Source: Paraburkholderia sp. FT54
GTDB taxonomy: Bacteria > Pseudomonadota > Gammaproteobacteria > Burkholderiales > Burkholderiaceae
Assembly (NCBI RefSeq): GCF_031585635.1
Contig: NZ_CP134195.1
Location: forward strand, 2,046,001-2,110,000
Reading direction: 5' to 3'
Length of the DNA: 64,000 bases
Positions 20,516-30,359 of the stretch are shown here, piece after piece (the first letter of the stretch is position 1; each line of letters starts with the position of its first letter). The notes under the pieces were generated by a model. The model was given only the letters and a program-made list of their open reading frames with translations. It did not search any database and was not told the DNA's origin. Made by a program: the position numbers and the translations under genes.

Positions 20516-20923
20516 TCAGGCGCGGCTGCTATCAATCGCCGCCACACAATCGATCTCGATGTCGAAGCGTCCAGGCCACGCCGGCACATTGACGAAAATC
20601 CTGGCGGGTGGGTTCGGTCCGAAGAAGCGCGCATAGATCGCGTTGACGGCGGGAAACATGTCGACCGACGTGCAATACACGTTGCACTTGAGCACCTGAT
20701 CGAGCGATGAACCCGCCGTCTCGACGCACAATTTCAGCTGTTCCAATACCCGCTCCGTCTGACGCTCGATCGGTGCGTCCATCACTTCGCCCGTGTTGGG
20801 ATCGAACGGCGGGAAGCCGGACACGTAGATCGTGTCGCCGTGGCGGGTGACCGCGGAAGTCGGCGCTTTCCAGCGTTCGAGCCAGCTCGACAGTGGTTCG
20901 ACGCGAATGATTTCTCGGCTCAT
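20516..20923 (-). CDS. RidA/YjgF/YER057c family protein
   Basis: A 135-residue member of the RidA family, which hydrolyses reactive enamine/imine intermediates formed by PLP enzymes such as threonine dehydratase. Family features are YVSGFPPFDPNTGEV in the middle, QVLKCNVYCTSVDMF, and the C-terminal block PARIFVNVPAW, in which the Arg is the conserved carboxylate-binding residue. The start at 20923 has GGAG six bases upstream. It is alone on its strand. It may belong to a subfamily other than true RidA, so I give no gene symbol. Confidence 0.88.
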   Translation of the reverse strand: MSREIIRVEPLSSWLERWKAPTSAVTRHGDTIYVSGFPPFDPNTGEVMDAPIERQTERVLEQLKLCVETAGSSLDQVLKCNVYCTSVDMFPAVNAIYARFFGPNPPARIFVNVPAWPGRFDIEIDCVAAIDSSRA

Positions 20924-21474
20924 GGTTCGCTCCGTGTGAAAACGATTGGTCGTTGAAGAAGACGCTACGCCACGTCCTCGAAGATGCCGTTCAACCATAC
21001 GCTTGACGGCGCCTTTGGCAAGCGGTCGAAGCGGCCGTTCGCAAGCGACTGTGGCCATCCAGTTCCAGCATGAATCCTTGGCTGACCAGGCACCCGGAAA
21101 GCCCCAGTACCTGAACCTCGAGCAGAGTGATCAGCTCGCTCAGATTGCCGGGTGATAGACGTGGCGGCGAAATTGCTTGAGAAGCAGGCATGGGTCATCC
21201 ACGGGAAGTGCGTCAATCAACAGATGTTTGAGCGTGGCTGCTGATTGTCGCAGGTTTCCAGTGAACTCAATTCTGCGTCACAGGTGGCGCAACCGCCCGC
21301 GGACTCGTCAGGCGGCTCGGGTTGTGAACGGGCGGCCGGCGGACCGATATACCCATGCGCACACCGCTCAGCCTGCGTGCGAGGCTTATTTAGCAGCCCG
21401 AACACAGCCGTAATTTACGTGTCGCTTGCTGAACCAGGTGCCCGCTGCGTTGACAGGCTGGAAAGGAGTGGCAA
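20924..21474. other. Divergent intergenic region, no gene seen
   Basis: About 550 bases between the RidA and RlpA-like genes. Several short frames exist on both strands but lack ribosome binding sites and are cysteine- or arginine-rich in the way random GC-rich frames are. No repeat or operator stood out. Confidence 0.4.
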
Positions 21475-22173
21475 ATGGAAGACAATCTTCATACCACGCA
21501 GAATCGGCTACCCGGCCCACTTCCCCAAGCGGAATTGACGCGTCCGAAAGTGCGGCAGGTGTTGCTCAAGAAGGCGCCTGGTACGTTGCGGTACGACGCT
21601 CGCGGCCATCTCGACCACGTCCGTTTGCGGCCCGGTCCAGGATCCGCGTTTGCAGCGCTTCTGTTTCTGGTGTTGTCGTGCTTCTCGAGCACGGCGCTTC
21701 CGGCGCAAAAGCCGGCATCCGCCGAAGTCAGCCCGGCGAGCCCGAAGGCAGCTCAGCACGGACGTCTTGATCGCACCGGCAAGACCCGCAAGGGCAAGGC
21801 TTCGTATTATGGCCGGGAGTTCTACAAAAGAAAGATGGCTGACGGTACGCCGATGAATCCGCAATCCAATACCGCCGCGAGCAAGACGCTACCGCTTGGC
21901 ACCAAGGCGCGAGTCACGAATCTGAAAAACGGCAACAGCGAGGTGGTGGAAATCAGGGATCGCGGCCCGTACGTCAAGGATCGAATCGTCGACGTATCGC
22001 CCCAGACTGCGGATAAGCTCGGGTTGAAAAAAGATGGCATCGCCCCCGTCGAAGTCAAGCCGGTGGAAGTTCCGCAGGCCGACGGTACCGTGAAGCCGGG
22101 CGCAGGTGTACAGGAAACCCCGCGCGCCAGGTCGTCGGCTGATGTGCAGGATAGCCGCCATTCATTGCATTGA
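21475..22173 (+). CDS. RlpA-like double-psi beta-barrel protein
   Basis: A 232-residue envelope protein. A polar N-terminal segment of about 58 residues precedes one hydrophobic helix (about 57-75), so it is probably anchored in the inner membrane with the catalytic part outside. Residues 106-190 form an RlpA double-psi beta-barrel: GKASYYGREF, MADGTPMNP, TLPLGTKARVTNL, EIRDRGPYVKDRIVDVS. RlpA enzymes cleave naked glycan strands. The conserved catalytic Asp (162) is present, but the His of the family motif AAH(K/R)TLPLG is Ser136 here (TAASKTLPLG), so activity is doubtful. No SPOR domain follows. AAAGGAG precedes the start. Confidence 0.88.
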   Translation: MEDNLHTTQNRLPGPLPQAELTRPKVRQVLLKKAPGTLRYDARGHLDHVRLRPGPGSAFAALLFLVLSCFSSTALPAQKPASAEVSPASPKAAQHGRLDRTGKTRKGKASYYGREFYKRKMADGTPMNPQSNTAASKTLPLGTKARVTNLKNGNSEVVEIRDRGPYVKDRIVDVSPQTADKLGLKKDGIAPVEVKPVEVPQADGTVKPGAGVQETPRARSSADVQDSRHSLH

Positions 22174-22300
22174 AATGGCAACGGACGCGGCTCGTCGCTC
22201 GGCTCGTGAAACTGCTTCGCGAGCGGACGTTTGCCCGCCTCGACTGAATGTGCCGGCCAGCACGTTGCCGCCGAGGAAATAGCGCGCGGTCGGTGACGCC

Positions 22301-22477
22301 CTATCCGAGTGGGCAGCTCATCGCCTTAACATGCAGGCTCTGGCAGGGATACGAGTCAGGCAATTGTGGGTTCCGGGCTGCACTCAGATTCGAATCGCGG
22401 CTGGTCACGGCGCAGCCGGCAAGCATCATAACCAGACCCGATATGACCACGAAGTGGCTCCACTCAATCGATCTCAT
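22301..22477 (-). CDS. Small lipoprotein (58 aa)
   Basis: A short protein starting at the ATG at 22477 with GAGGA five bases upstream. The N-terminus MRSIEWSHFVVISGLVMMLA followed by GC is a lipoprotein signal peptide with lipobox LAGC at residues 19-22, leaving a mature peptide of about 37 residues with two further cysteines. The role is unknown. It may share a promoter region with or follow the cytochrome gene, which ends upstream of it on the same strand (73 bases). Confidence 0.6.
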   Translation of the reverse strand: MRSIEWSHFVVISGLVMMLAGCAVTSRDSNLSAARNPQLPDSYPCQSLHVKAMSCPLG

Positions 22478-22549
22478 AGGTCCTCGACACGAAAGGCAGG
22501 TGGCGGCAGGGGAGTTGCTTCGCAAACGCTATGCGCACCTTGTCAGTCT

Positions 22550-23215
22550 TCAAGGTCTGGTCACCGAAAGATAAGCCGCGGCCTCTTCGATCTGCGCATC
22601 GTTCAATGTCGCCGCAACGGCTGTCATCGAACCCGGCGCCGGCGGTTTTCCCTTCGCGCGCTCCTGAAATTCGTGTAACCGGGTAACGACAAATGCCGCC
22701 GGTTCACCCGCGATGCCCGGAAAGCGAGCCCCGTTGCCCTTGCCGCCGGCCCCGTGACAGCTGAAACAGGCGGGAACGTTGGAGCCAGCACCCATCTCGG
22801 CGAGCTGCTTTCCGGCGATCACCAGACTCTGCGGCGGCGGTGCACCTTTGGCAAGCGGCGGATCCTGGCTGGAAAAAAAGTTTGCGAGTTGCTGTATGTC
22901 GCTATCGGATAGATTGAGCGCGACCGGCTGCATGACAGTGCTCGCGCGAGTGCCCGCCTTGAACATTGACAATGCATGGGCGAGATAAACGGGATCCTTG
23001 CCGGCAAGCCGCGGCCCACCGCTTACGGTGCCGGCGCCCAGTGCGCCGTGGCACGCGACACACGTTGCGATGGACGGCGCCGTTGTTCCCGCGGCCGTAT
23101 CTTGCGCATTCGCTGCGGGCTGTGCTTGACAGGTGCCTGCGAAACCGACGAGCGCCGCGATCGAAAGGGAGCGCAAGCGGTTGCGCAGCATGGTGCTAGA
23201 ACGTGAACTGATCAT
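22550..23215 (-). CDS. Diheme cytochrome c (cytochrome c4-like)
   Basis: A 221-residue periplasmic electron carrier. A signal peptide (about residues 1-32, ending ...GTCQAQPA) is followed by two class I heme domains with CVACHG and CFSCHG heme-attachment motifs; candidate axial methionines are in STVMQPVALNLS and GSMTAVAATLND. This two-domain layout is that of cytochrome c4, which carries electrons to terminal oxidases. I chose the ATG at 23215 (GGAAAGG upstream); a second ATG eight codons later is possible. It stands apart from any oxidase gene. Confidence 0.88.
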   Translation of the reverse strand: MISSRSSTMLRNRLRSLSIAALVGFAGTCQAQPAANAQDTAAGTTAPSIATCVACHGALGAGTVSGGPRLAGKDPVYLAHALSMFKAGTRASTVMQPVALNLSDSDIQQLANFFSSQDPPLAKGAPPPQSLVIAGKQLAEMGAGSNVPACFSCHGAGGKGNGARFPGIAGEPAAFVVTRLHEFQERAKGKPPAPGSMTAVAATLNDAQIEEAAAYLSVTRP

Positions 23216-23515
23216 CGTGGCCTTTCCGGTTTCCGTCGAACAAGCGTCCGGTGAACGACGCTGTGAATCGATTCTGCGGGAGTGATTCTGACAAGCGACC
23301 GTCGAAAGAATGACGTATTTGTCATCTAAGGCGAGCGGGAACCCGTCTGCCGCCGCCTTGGACGACCACGAAACCAAACAGCCAGTGGCACCCGATTCGA
23401 TTGCATAGAATCAGGTTACGCGCAGAACGCTTTCGGGCAACCCGATTGCAGTCGCGTTCGCGGTCGGGCTTGCGCGTATGAAACGCGACTCGTACTAATC
23501 GTAAGGAGAATCGTC
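23216..23515. other. Divergent intergenic region between cytochrome and GYD genes
   Basis: Three hundred bases with promoters for both directions expected. Nothing else supportable is seen. Confidence 0.4.
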
Positions 23516-23809
23516 ATGGCGACCTATGTGGTTCTTGCACAATTCACCGATCAGGGCATACGTAACATCAAGAACAGCCCGCAGCGGGCTGGTCAAGCGG
23601 CGGAGTTGGCCAAGAGCTTTGGCTGTGAAATGAAACAGATCTTCTGGACGGTAGGCAAATATGACATTGTCACGGTGATCGACGCACCGGATGAGCAAAG
23701 CTTCGCGGCATTCGGCTACGCGCTGGGGTCCGCGGGCAATGTCCGCACGCAAACGCTCCGTGCCTTCACGAAGGATGAATGCAGCGCGATTATCGGCAAA
23801 CTTCCATAA
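23516..23809 (+). CDS. GYD-domain protein
   Basis: A 97-residue protein of the GYD family, a ferredoxin-like alpha/beta fold of unknown function. The family pattern is clear: YVVLAQFTDQGIRNIKNSPQ at the start, then WTVGKYDIVTVIDAPDE, where GKYD corresponds to the GxYD hallmark, and a C-terminal RTQTLRAFT. AAGGAG lies seven bases before the ATG. It is followed in the same direction by a small gene, glnA and a universal stress protein gene, which may be co-expressed. Confidence 0.88.
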   Translation: MATYVVLAQFTDQGIRNIKNSPQRAGQAAELAKSFGCEMKQIFWTVGKYDIVTVIDAPDEQSFAAFGYALGSAGNVRTQTLRAFTKDECSAIIGKLP

Positions 23810-23871
23810 AACAGGCGGTGCTCGGGCACGTGAGCCGTTCTCTTTCCGCGACTCTTTCTCAGGAGATCACA

Positions 23872-24081
23872 ATGAACGCAAAAGCAAGCGACAGCGAAGA
23901 CGTACGGGCATTCGTTCAAACCGCCGAGCAGGCCGGCGAGTTTGTCTGGGTCATTACGCTGGTCGACTTCGGAGCACAAAAGGTCAAGCGGTCGATTGTT
24001 TCGGACGACACATTCGCCATGCGCGCCGCGGCTCAAGACGCTGGCGAGGCCTATCTGAAGGGACTGACGGAAGACCGGTAG
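23872..24081 (+). CDS. Small hypothetical protein (69 aa)
   Basis: Not recognised. The start at 23872 has AGGAG six bases upstream and gives an acidic, soluble protein with a beta-strand-like core EFVWVITLVDFGAQKVKR and a helical C-terminus. It sits 62 bases after the GYD gene and 82 bases before glnA, on the same strand, so it may be part of that unit. Confidence 0.7.
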   Translation: MNAKASDSEDVRAFVQTAEQAGEFVWVITLVDFGAQKVKRSIVSDDTFAMRAAAQDAGEAYLKGLTEDR

Positions 24082-24163
24082 CGAGGCGAACGGAGGCCTT
24101 GTTTTCGCTCGCGGACAGACTAGAGTTGGACCAGAGGCAGAGGGCCGGGAGGGGAGGAAGCCA

Positions 24164-25669
24164 ATGTCCAGCACGCCACAAGCGCCGGCATCGCCTCTCA
24201 CGGTGTCCGTCGAAGCAGGCCGCTTCCACGTCGCTCGACCAGGCAGCGCGAATGAGGTGATCGATCTGGTGCGGCAAAAAAATATCCAGATCGTCGATCT
24301 GAAGTTCACCGACTTGCCCGGACTCTGGCAGCACTTTTCGATCACGCTTCCTGAAGTTCACCCGGACCTTTTTGAGGCCGGAATCGGCTTTGACGGCTCG
24401 TCGATTCGCGGCTTTCAGGAGATTCACGAATCGGACATGCTGCTCAGACCCGATCCGGCGACCGCCTTTGTGGATCCGGTGTGTGACACGCCAACTCTGT
24501 CGATCATCTGCGACGTGGTCGACCCGATTTTGCAGCAGCCGTATTCACGCGATCCGCGCTATGTGGCGAAAAAGGCGGAAAACTATCTACGCCAAACCGG
24601 TATTGCGACCACATGCTACATCGGGCCCGAACTCGAGTTCTTCATCTTCGACTCGATCCGTTTCGGTCAGAACCAGCACTGCGGCTTCTACTATGTCGAG
24701 TCGTCCGAGGGCGACTGGAATACTGGCCGCGACGAGGGCGCGTATGGCGGCGGCAATCTCGGCTATAAGCAGCGCTACAAGGAGGGCTATTTCCCGGTGC
24801 CGCCTCACGACACGCTACAGGAAATCCGCTCGGAGATCGCGTTGACGCTGCAGCAGGCCGGCGTACAGATTGAAGTGCATCACCACGAAGTCGCGACCGC
24901 CGGTCAGAACGAAATCGACATGCGCTTTGCAACGCTCACACGCATGGCTGACAACGTGATGATCTACAAGTACGTTTGCAAGAACGTCGCGCGCCGGCAC
25001 GGGAAAGTCGCGACTTTCATGCCGAAGCCGCTGTTTGCCGACAACGCGAGCGGCATGCACTGTCACCAGAGTCTGTGGAAAGACGACGAGAACCTCTTTT
25101 ACGACGCAAACGGTTGGGCGCTGACCTCCGACATGTGCCGCTGGTACATTGGCGGCTTGCTGCAACATGCCCCCGCGCTGATGGCTTTTTGCGCCCCGAC
25201 TACCAATTCATACAAGCGTCTCGTCCCAGGATACGAGGCACCCGTCAATCTGGCAATGTCGCAGCGCAACCGTTCGGCAGCGGCGCGCATCCCGATGTAT
25301 TCGGATTCGCCCAATGCGCGGCGCGTCGAGTTCCGCTGTCCGGACCCGTCGGCCAATGCGTACCTGGCGTTCGCGGCGATGCTGATGGCCGGCCTCGATG
25401 GTATTGAGAACAGGACGGATCCGGGCGATCCGCTCGACCGGAACATCTACGACCTATCGCCCGAACAGACCCACAACATACGGCAGGTTCCGGGCTCGCT
25501 CGACGCGGCGCTGGCGGCGCTGGAGTCCGACACGGCATTTCTGCGCAAGGGCGATGTTTTCACCGAAGACGTGCTGCAGACCTGGATCGAATACAAGCGC
25601 AAACGCGAGATCGACTCGATCAAATTGCGTCCGCATCCGTGGGAGTTTTACCTGTATTTCGATACTTGA
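24164..25669 (+). CDS. glnA: Type I glutamine synthetase
   Basis: A 501-residue glutamine synthetase (glutamate + ammonia + ATP to glutamine). Beta-Grasp block DLKFTDLPGLWQHFS, latch-region GIGFDGSSIRGF, catalytic YIGPELEFFIFD, metal-binding VEHH-type segment (EVHHHEVATAGQNEIDMRF), ATP-site motif KPLFADNASGMHCHQS and the glutamate flap region NRSAAARIPM are all present. Tyr429 in DRNIYDLSPEQ corresponds to the adenylylated Tyr397 of the enterobacterial enzyme, so GlnE control is possible. There is an N-terminal extension of about 32 residues relative to that enzyme. A strong GGGGAGGA precedes the ATG. No ntrB, ntrC or glnB genes are adjacent, so it may be a second copy. Confidence 0.95.
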   Translation: MSSTPQAPASPLTVSVEAGRFHVARPGSANEVIDLVRQKNIQIVDLKFTDLPGLWQHFSITLPEVHPDLFEAGIGFDGSSIRGFQEIHESDMLLRPDPATAFVDPVCDTPTLSIICDVVDPILQQPYSRDPRYVAKKAENYLRQTGIATTCYIGPELEFFIFDSIRFGQNQHCGFYYVESSEGDWNTGRDEGAYGGGNLGYKQRYKEGYFPVPPHDTLQEIRSEIALTLQQAGVQIEVHHHEVATAGQNEIDMRFATLTRMADNVMIYKYVCKNVARRHGKVATFMPKPLFADNASGMHCHQSLWKDDENLFYDANGWALTSDMCRWYIGGLLQHAPALMAFCAPTTNSYKRLVPGYEAPVNLAMSQRNRSAAARIPMYSDSPNARRVEFRCPDPSANAYLAFAAMLMAGLDGIENRTDPGDPLDRNIYDLSPEQTHNIRQVPGSLDAALAALESDTAFLRKGDVFTEDVLQTWIEYKRKREIDSIKLRPHPWEFYLYFDT

Positions 25670-25850
25670 GATCGATATTGAATCGGTCATGTGCCGGCGG
25701 GCAGGCTCGGCTCGACGATATGCAGTGGTTGCGAGGCGGGAGTGACTATACTCAAAGAGGCCGCCTCTGATTCAAACTCACCGGGTTCAGGTGGTCGAGG
25801 CGCCGGGCAGGATTTCAACGCGAGCCGGCCAGCTCGCGGGGGAGGGGCAT

Positions 25851-26321
25851 ATGTTCAAGCATCTGCTGGTGCCGACCGACGGCTCGGCGCTTTCCGAGGC
25901 CGCCATTCAGATGACGGTAACGCTCGCCGTGGAAAGCGGAGCCAAAGTCACGGGACTTCATGTCATTCCGGAGTTTCATGTCCTCGCCTATGGCACGGAG
26001 ATGATCGCGGACAACGAGGATCGAATCATTGAGGCCGCGCGGCAGCGTGCGGACGACTACCTCGGGCTGGTCAAACAAGCTGCTGCGCAAGCAGGTGTCG
26101 AGTGCAATACGGTTGCGGTGAATCGCGCTCATCCTTACGAGGCGATTATCAGCGTTGCAGCACAGCAGAACTGTGATCTCATTGTCATGGCGTCCCACGG
26201 CCGAAGTGGCATGCGGGCGTTTTTGCTCGGCAGCGAGACGCAGAAGGTCCTGACACACAGTCAGATCCCGGTCCTCGTCGTCCGGCAGTCGACGTCGACC
26301 GCCGCGCCTCCGGGGCGATAG
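25851..26321 (+). CDS. Universal stress protein (UspA family)
   Basis: A 156-residue UspA-fold protein. It begins MFKHLLVPTDGSALSEAA and ends with the nucleotide-binding motif MASHGRSGMRAFLLGS followed by PVLVVRQ, so it belongs to the ATP-binding type with Ala in place of the first Gly. GGGGGAGGGG precedes the ATG at 25851. It lies 180 bases after glnA in the same direction and converges with dgdA. The window contains a second member at 41844. Confidence 0.9.
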   Translation: MFKHLLVPTDGSALSEAAIQMTVTLAVESGAKVTGLHVIPEFHVLAYGTEMIADNEDRIIEAARQRADDYLGLVKQAAAQAGVECNTVAVNRAHPYEAIISVAAQQNCDLIVMASHGRSGMRAFLLGSETQKVLTHSQIPVLVVRQSTSTAAPPGR

Positions 26322-26427
26322 TCCGGTCGGCGGAGGGAGAAGGAGCGCGAACCCGGAAGTATACGAATGAATTGCATCGGAATCCTCATATAGAGTCCAG
26401 CGTTCGCGCTACGCCAGTGGTTTGCGA

Positions 26428-27768
<1,341 letters not shown>

Positions 27769-27973
27769 CTAGATCGCCCGACAGTGACGATCCAGGTAAG
27801 ATCGTGCCTGACTTCTCGCCTTCGACTCGCACCTTCCACGCTATCGCAGCGGCAAGCAGGGCGGCGCGGGCTCGGGACGGCCAGTCAAAAATAACGGCAA
27901 CTCGCGGGCAGAGCGTTGCGCGGGTCCTGTCGTGAGGTTCCTTGTAGAACGCTCGATTCGCATTAGAAATACC

Positions 27974-28927
27974 ATGGATTACTTTGCCGCGGTACGCGCC
28001 TTCGTGTGCGCAGCGGACCTGCAGAGCTTCAGCAAGACGGCCCATGAAATGGCAGTCAAGACCTCGACCGTCTCGCGCTACGTAAGCGAGCTGGAAAAGG
28101 ATCTGGGCATTGCCCTGTTCAACCGGTCGACGCGAGGGCTTGTCCTGACCGAGGGCGGCAGGCTATTTCGTGAACACGCCATGATTGCCCTGCAGGCGCT
28201 CGACGACGCGCGCCAGGTTACGTCGTCACTGAATCGCACACCGCAAGGCGTGCTGCGCGTCACGATGCCGTCGACATTCGGGCGCCGGCACATCGTGCCG
28301 CATCTGCCGGCGTTTATGGCGCGCTACCCGGACATTGACCTGGATATCGTGTCGACCGACGAAACGCTCAACATGATCGAGGCTGGCATCGACGTGGCGA
28401 TCCGTATCGGCGTGCTGCCCGATTCGTCGTTGATGGCCAGACGCATTGCGCCGCATCACCGGATCGTCTGCGGCAGCCCGGCGTATTTCGAGCGCAGCGG
28501 GATGCCTCGTGTGCCTGAAGATCTGGCGGCGCACGATACGCTTCGCCTGGCTCTGCTGCCGGACGACAAATGGTCTTTCACCCGCATCGCAGATGCGCAG
28601 GCAGCGTCGCAGCAGGTGCTGGTGGCATTGCGAGGGCGCTTGCGCGCGGACGACTCCGAAGCCGTGCTGCAACTCGCCGTGGCCGGCTGCGGCCTTGCTC
28701 TCCTGCCGACGTGGCTCGCATCCACGGCCCTGCGCGAAGGGCACCTGCAACACGCGCTGCCCGAATGGGAAGCGCGCACGGGACGTGCCGAACCCGCGGT
28801 CTGGGCGGTCTACCCGCCGAAGAAAATCGTCTCGTCGAAGGTGCGCGCGTTCGTGGATTTCTACGCCGCGGCAATCGGCGAGCCGCCGTACTGGGACGAC
28901 GGACTCGCACTGGCGCTTCAGCCTTAA
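27974..28927 (+). CDS. LysR-type transcriptional regulator
   Basis: A 317-residue LysR-type regulator. The N-terminal winged HTH (residues 1-60) begins MDYFAAVRAFVCAADLQSFS and includes VKTSTVSRYVSELEKDLG; the effector domain contains the GcvA/CrgA-group pattern GVLRVTMPSTFGRRHIVPHL and IEAGIDVAIRIG. It is divergent from dgdA and is the natural candidate to control it, although I cannot show that it is the orthologue of B. cepacia DgdR. Its TAA overlaps the stop of the convergent bicupin gene by two shared bases, which is unusually tight. The ATG at 27974 lacks a strong ribosome binding site. Confidence 0.88.
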   Translation: MDYFAAVRAFVCAADLQSFSKTAHEMAVKTSTVSRYVSELEKDLGIALFNRSTRGLVLTEGGRLFREHAMIALQALDDARQVTSSLNRTPQGVLRVTMPSTFGRRHIVPHLPAFMARYPDIDLDIVSTDETLNMIEAGIDVAIRIGVLPDSSLMARRIAPHHRIVCGSPAYFERSGMPRVPEDLAAHDTLRLALLPDDKWSFTRIADAQAASQQVLVALRGRLRADDSEAVLQLAVAGCGLALLPTWLASTALREGHLQHALPEWEARTGRAEPAVWAVYPPKKIVSSKVRAFVDFYAAAIGEPPYWDDGLALALQP

Positions 28928-29868
28928 CGGGCGAAGCGGATGTCGAGCGTGCGCAGCCAGGTCTGCAAGCCGGCATCCTGGATCGGAATCACGTAAGCGT
29001 TTTCGTTCGTTTCATTGAAATGCGCATGCCAGTATCCGGGCGGCGTGACGAACGCCATCCCGGCCTCCCAATCGACGCGTGTCGGATCGACGATATTGCC
29101 GTTCTCGTCCAGTTCGGTGCCGACCAGCGTATAGACGCCTGGCTGGCCTCCGGCGATGAAGTCGAGTGCAATCGACTGGTGGCGGTGCGGCTTCTGGATC
29201 GAGTTGGGCGGCACGATGCCGAACATGGCCCACAACACATGCGTGACCGTTCGCGTCTGCGGAAAGTTGGCGTTGCCCATCAGCACGCTGATGCGGTTGC
29301 GGCGGCCCGCATTGGCTTCTTCCGCGACCTTGCGCAATTCCGCCTGCGCCTGGGCGGCCGGATAGAGCGTCGGCGCGAAGCGCGCCTCGACGCCGGTCGT
29401 GCCGAGATAGGTGAGCAGCGGCGCGTCGTTGACGTAATAGAGCGTGGCCGTCGTGTCGGCGGACAGCACGGCGGCATCGCCACCGGGCAGCGTGAAGAAA
29501 TCGCCCTGCCCGAAGGGGAAGCGCGTCTCGGCTTGCATCACGCTGCCGCTCCCGCTGATGACGTAGCAAAGCTGCGAGGTCGCGTTCGGGGCGAGCGTCA
29601 ATGCGTCCCCCGCGACGATACGCAGGAAATTGGCGCTCAGGCCAGGACCGGTCGCGGGGCCGGGGCAACCCAACTCCGCGGAGAGGTCCAGCGGCACGAT
29701 CCGGGTTGCGCCGTCTGCGTACAGCGAAGGCGCGAAATTGCGGAAAGGCACGCGCGAGATGAGCTTCGCGCCGATCGGATTGGCTGACGACGTGTATTCG
29801 AAGTATTGCGCATCGAGGGTCGCGTCAGCGGGTTCGGCGAGAGGCGCCGAAGACGTGCGGGTCAACAT
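28924..29868 (-). CDS. Bicupin protein, gentisate-dioxygenase-like
   Basis: A 314-residue protein with two cupin barrels. The first (about 70-150) has lost most metal ligands; the second (about 210-300) keeps the histidines of PHRHQSIALDFI and GYWHAHFNE, so one metal per chain is likely. The layout resembles gentisate 1,2-dioxygenase and related bicupins, but the family is broad and no aromatic pathway gene is adjacent. AAGGAG lies seven bases before the ATG. It converges on the LysR gene with overlapping stop codons, so the two may be antagonistic in expression. Confidence 0.8.
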   Translation of the reverse strand: MLTRTSSAPLAEPADATLDAQYFEYTSSANPIGAKLISRVPFRNFAPSLYADGATRIVPLDLSAELGCPGPATGPGLSANFLRIVAGDALTLAPNATSQLCYVISGSGSVMQAETRFPFGQGDFFTLPGGDAAVLSADTTATLYYVNDAPLLTYLGTTGVEARFAPTLYPAAQAQAELRKVAEEANAGRRNRISVLMGNANFPQTRTVTHVLWAMFGIVPPNSIQKPHRHQSIALDFIAGGQPGVYTLVGTELDENGNIVDPTRVDWEAGMAFVTPPGYWHAHFNETNENAYVIPIQDAGLQTWLRTLDIRFAR

Positions 29869-30359
29869 GGTCTGCTCCTTTGGATTGGGAAACTTCGTGC
29901 GGGTCCATCACGAAGTTGGGTGGCGTCCGAAAGCTGAGCTGACTATAGGCGCGGGTCGCTGGCCTCAGAAGTACCGGATATCGAAATCACCTTTGCGCAA
30001 ATGGGTGCACCGTTCATTCATTGCCGCTATTCCGCGCAATGATAAGGTCAGGTTCAGGCAATTGATGAAAAACCAAATATTAGTTGCATTTTCCATATAA
30101 ATCCATATTGTTCATAAGGGTATGCGTGGAAATACTAAATGCAATTGTAAATTTTCTCGCTGCGAACAAAGCGCACGGCACATGCCTGCCTGAAATCATT
30201 CTGTAGCGCGTCGCCACGCTCACTGCTTGCTTGCGTTCCGCAACGGTTGTTTCTGAAATTAATCCGGTCACTATGGAAATGATAGAGAAAACACATTGGA
30301 TAATAAAATTCCTGAGCCATAGGATCCCTCCGGTTTCCAACTGAACCCAGGAATACAAC
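29869..30359. other. AT-rich leader region before katB
   Basis: No gene seen. From about 30055 to 30150 the base composition is strikingly AT-rich compared with the rest of the window. TTGCATTT (30084-30091) and AAATGCAA (30137-30144) are inverted repeats 45 bases apart. It probably holds the katB promoter and regulator sites. Confidence 0.5.

Noticed and set aside
22385..22405. tRNA T-arm-like GATTCGAATC
   Set aside because: No acceptor, D or anticodon arms around it; it lies within the small lipoprotein gene.
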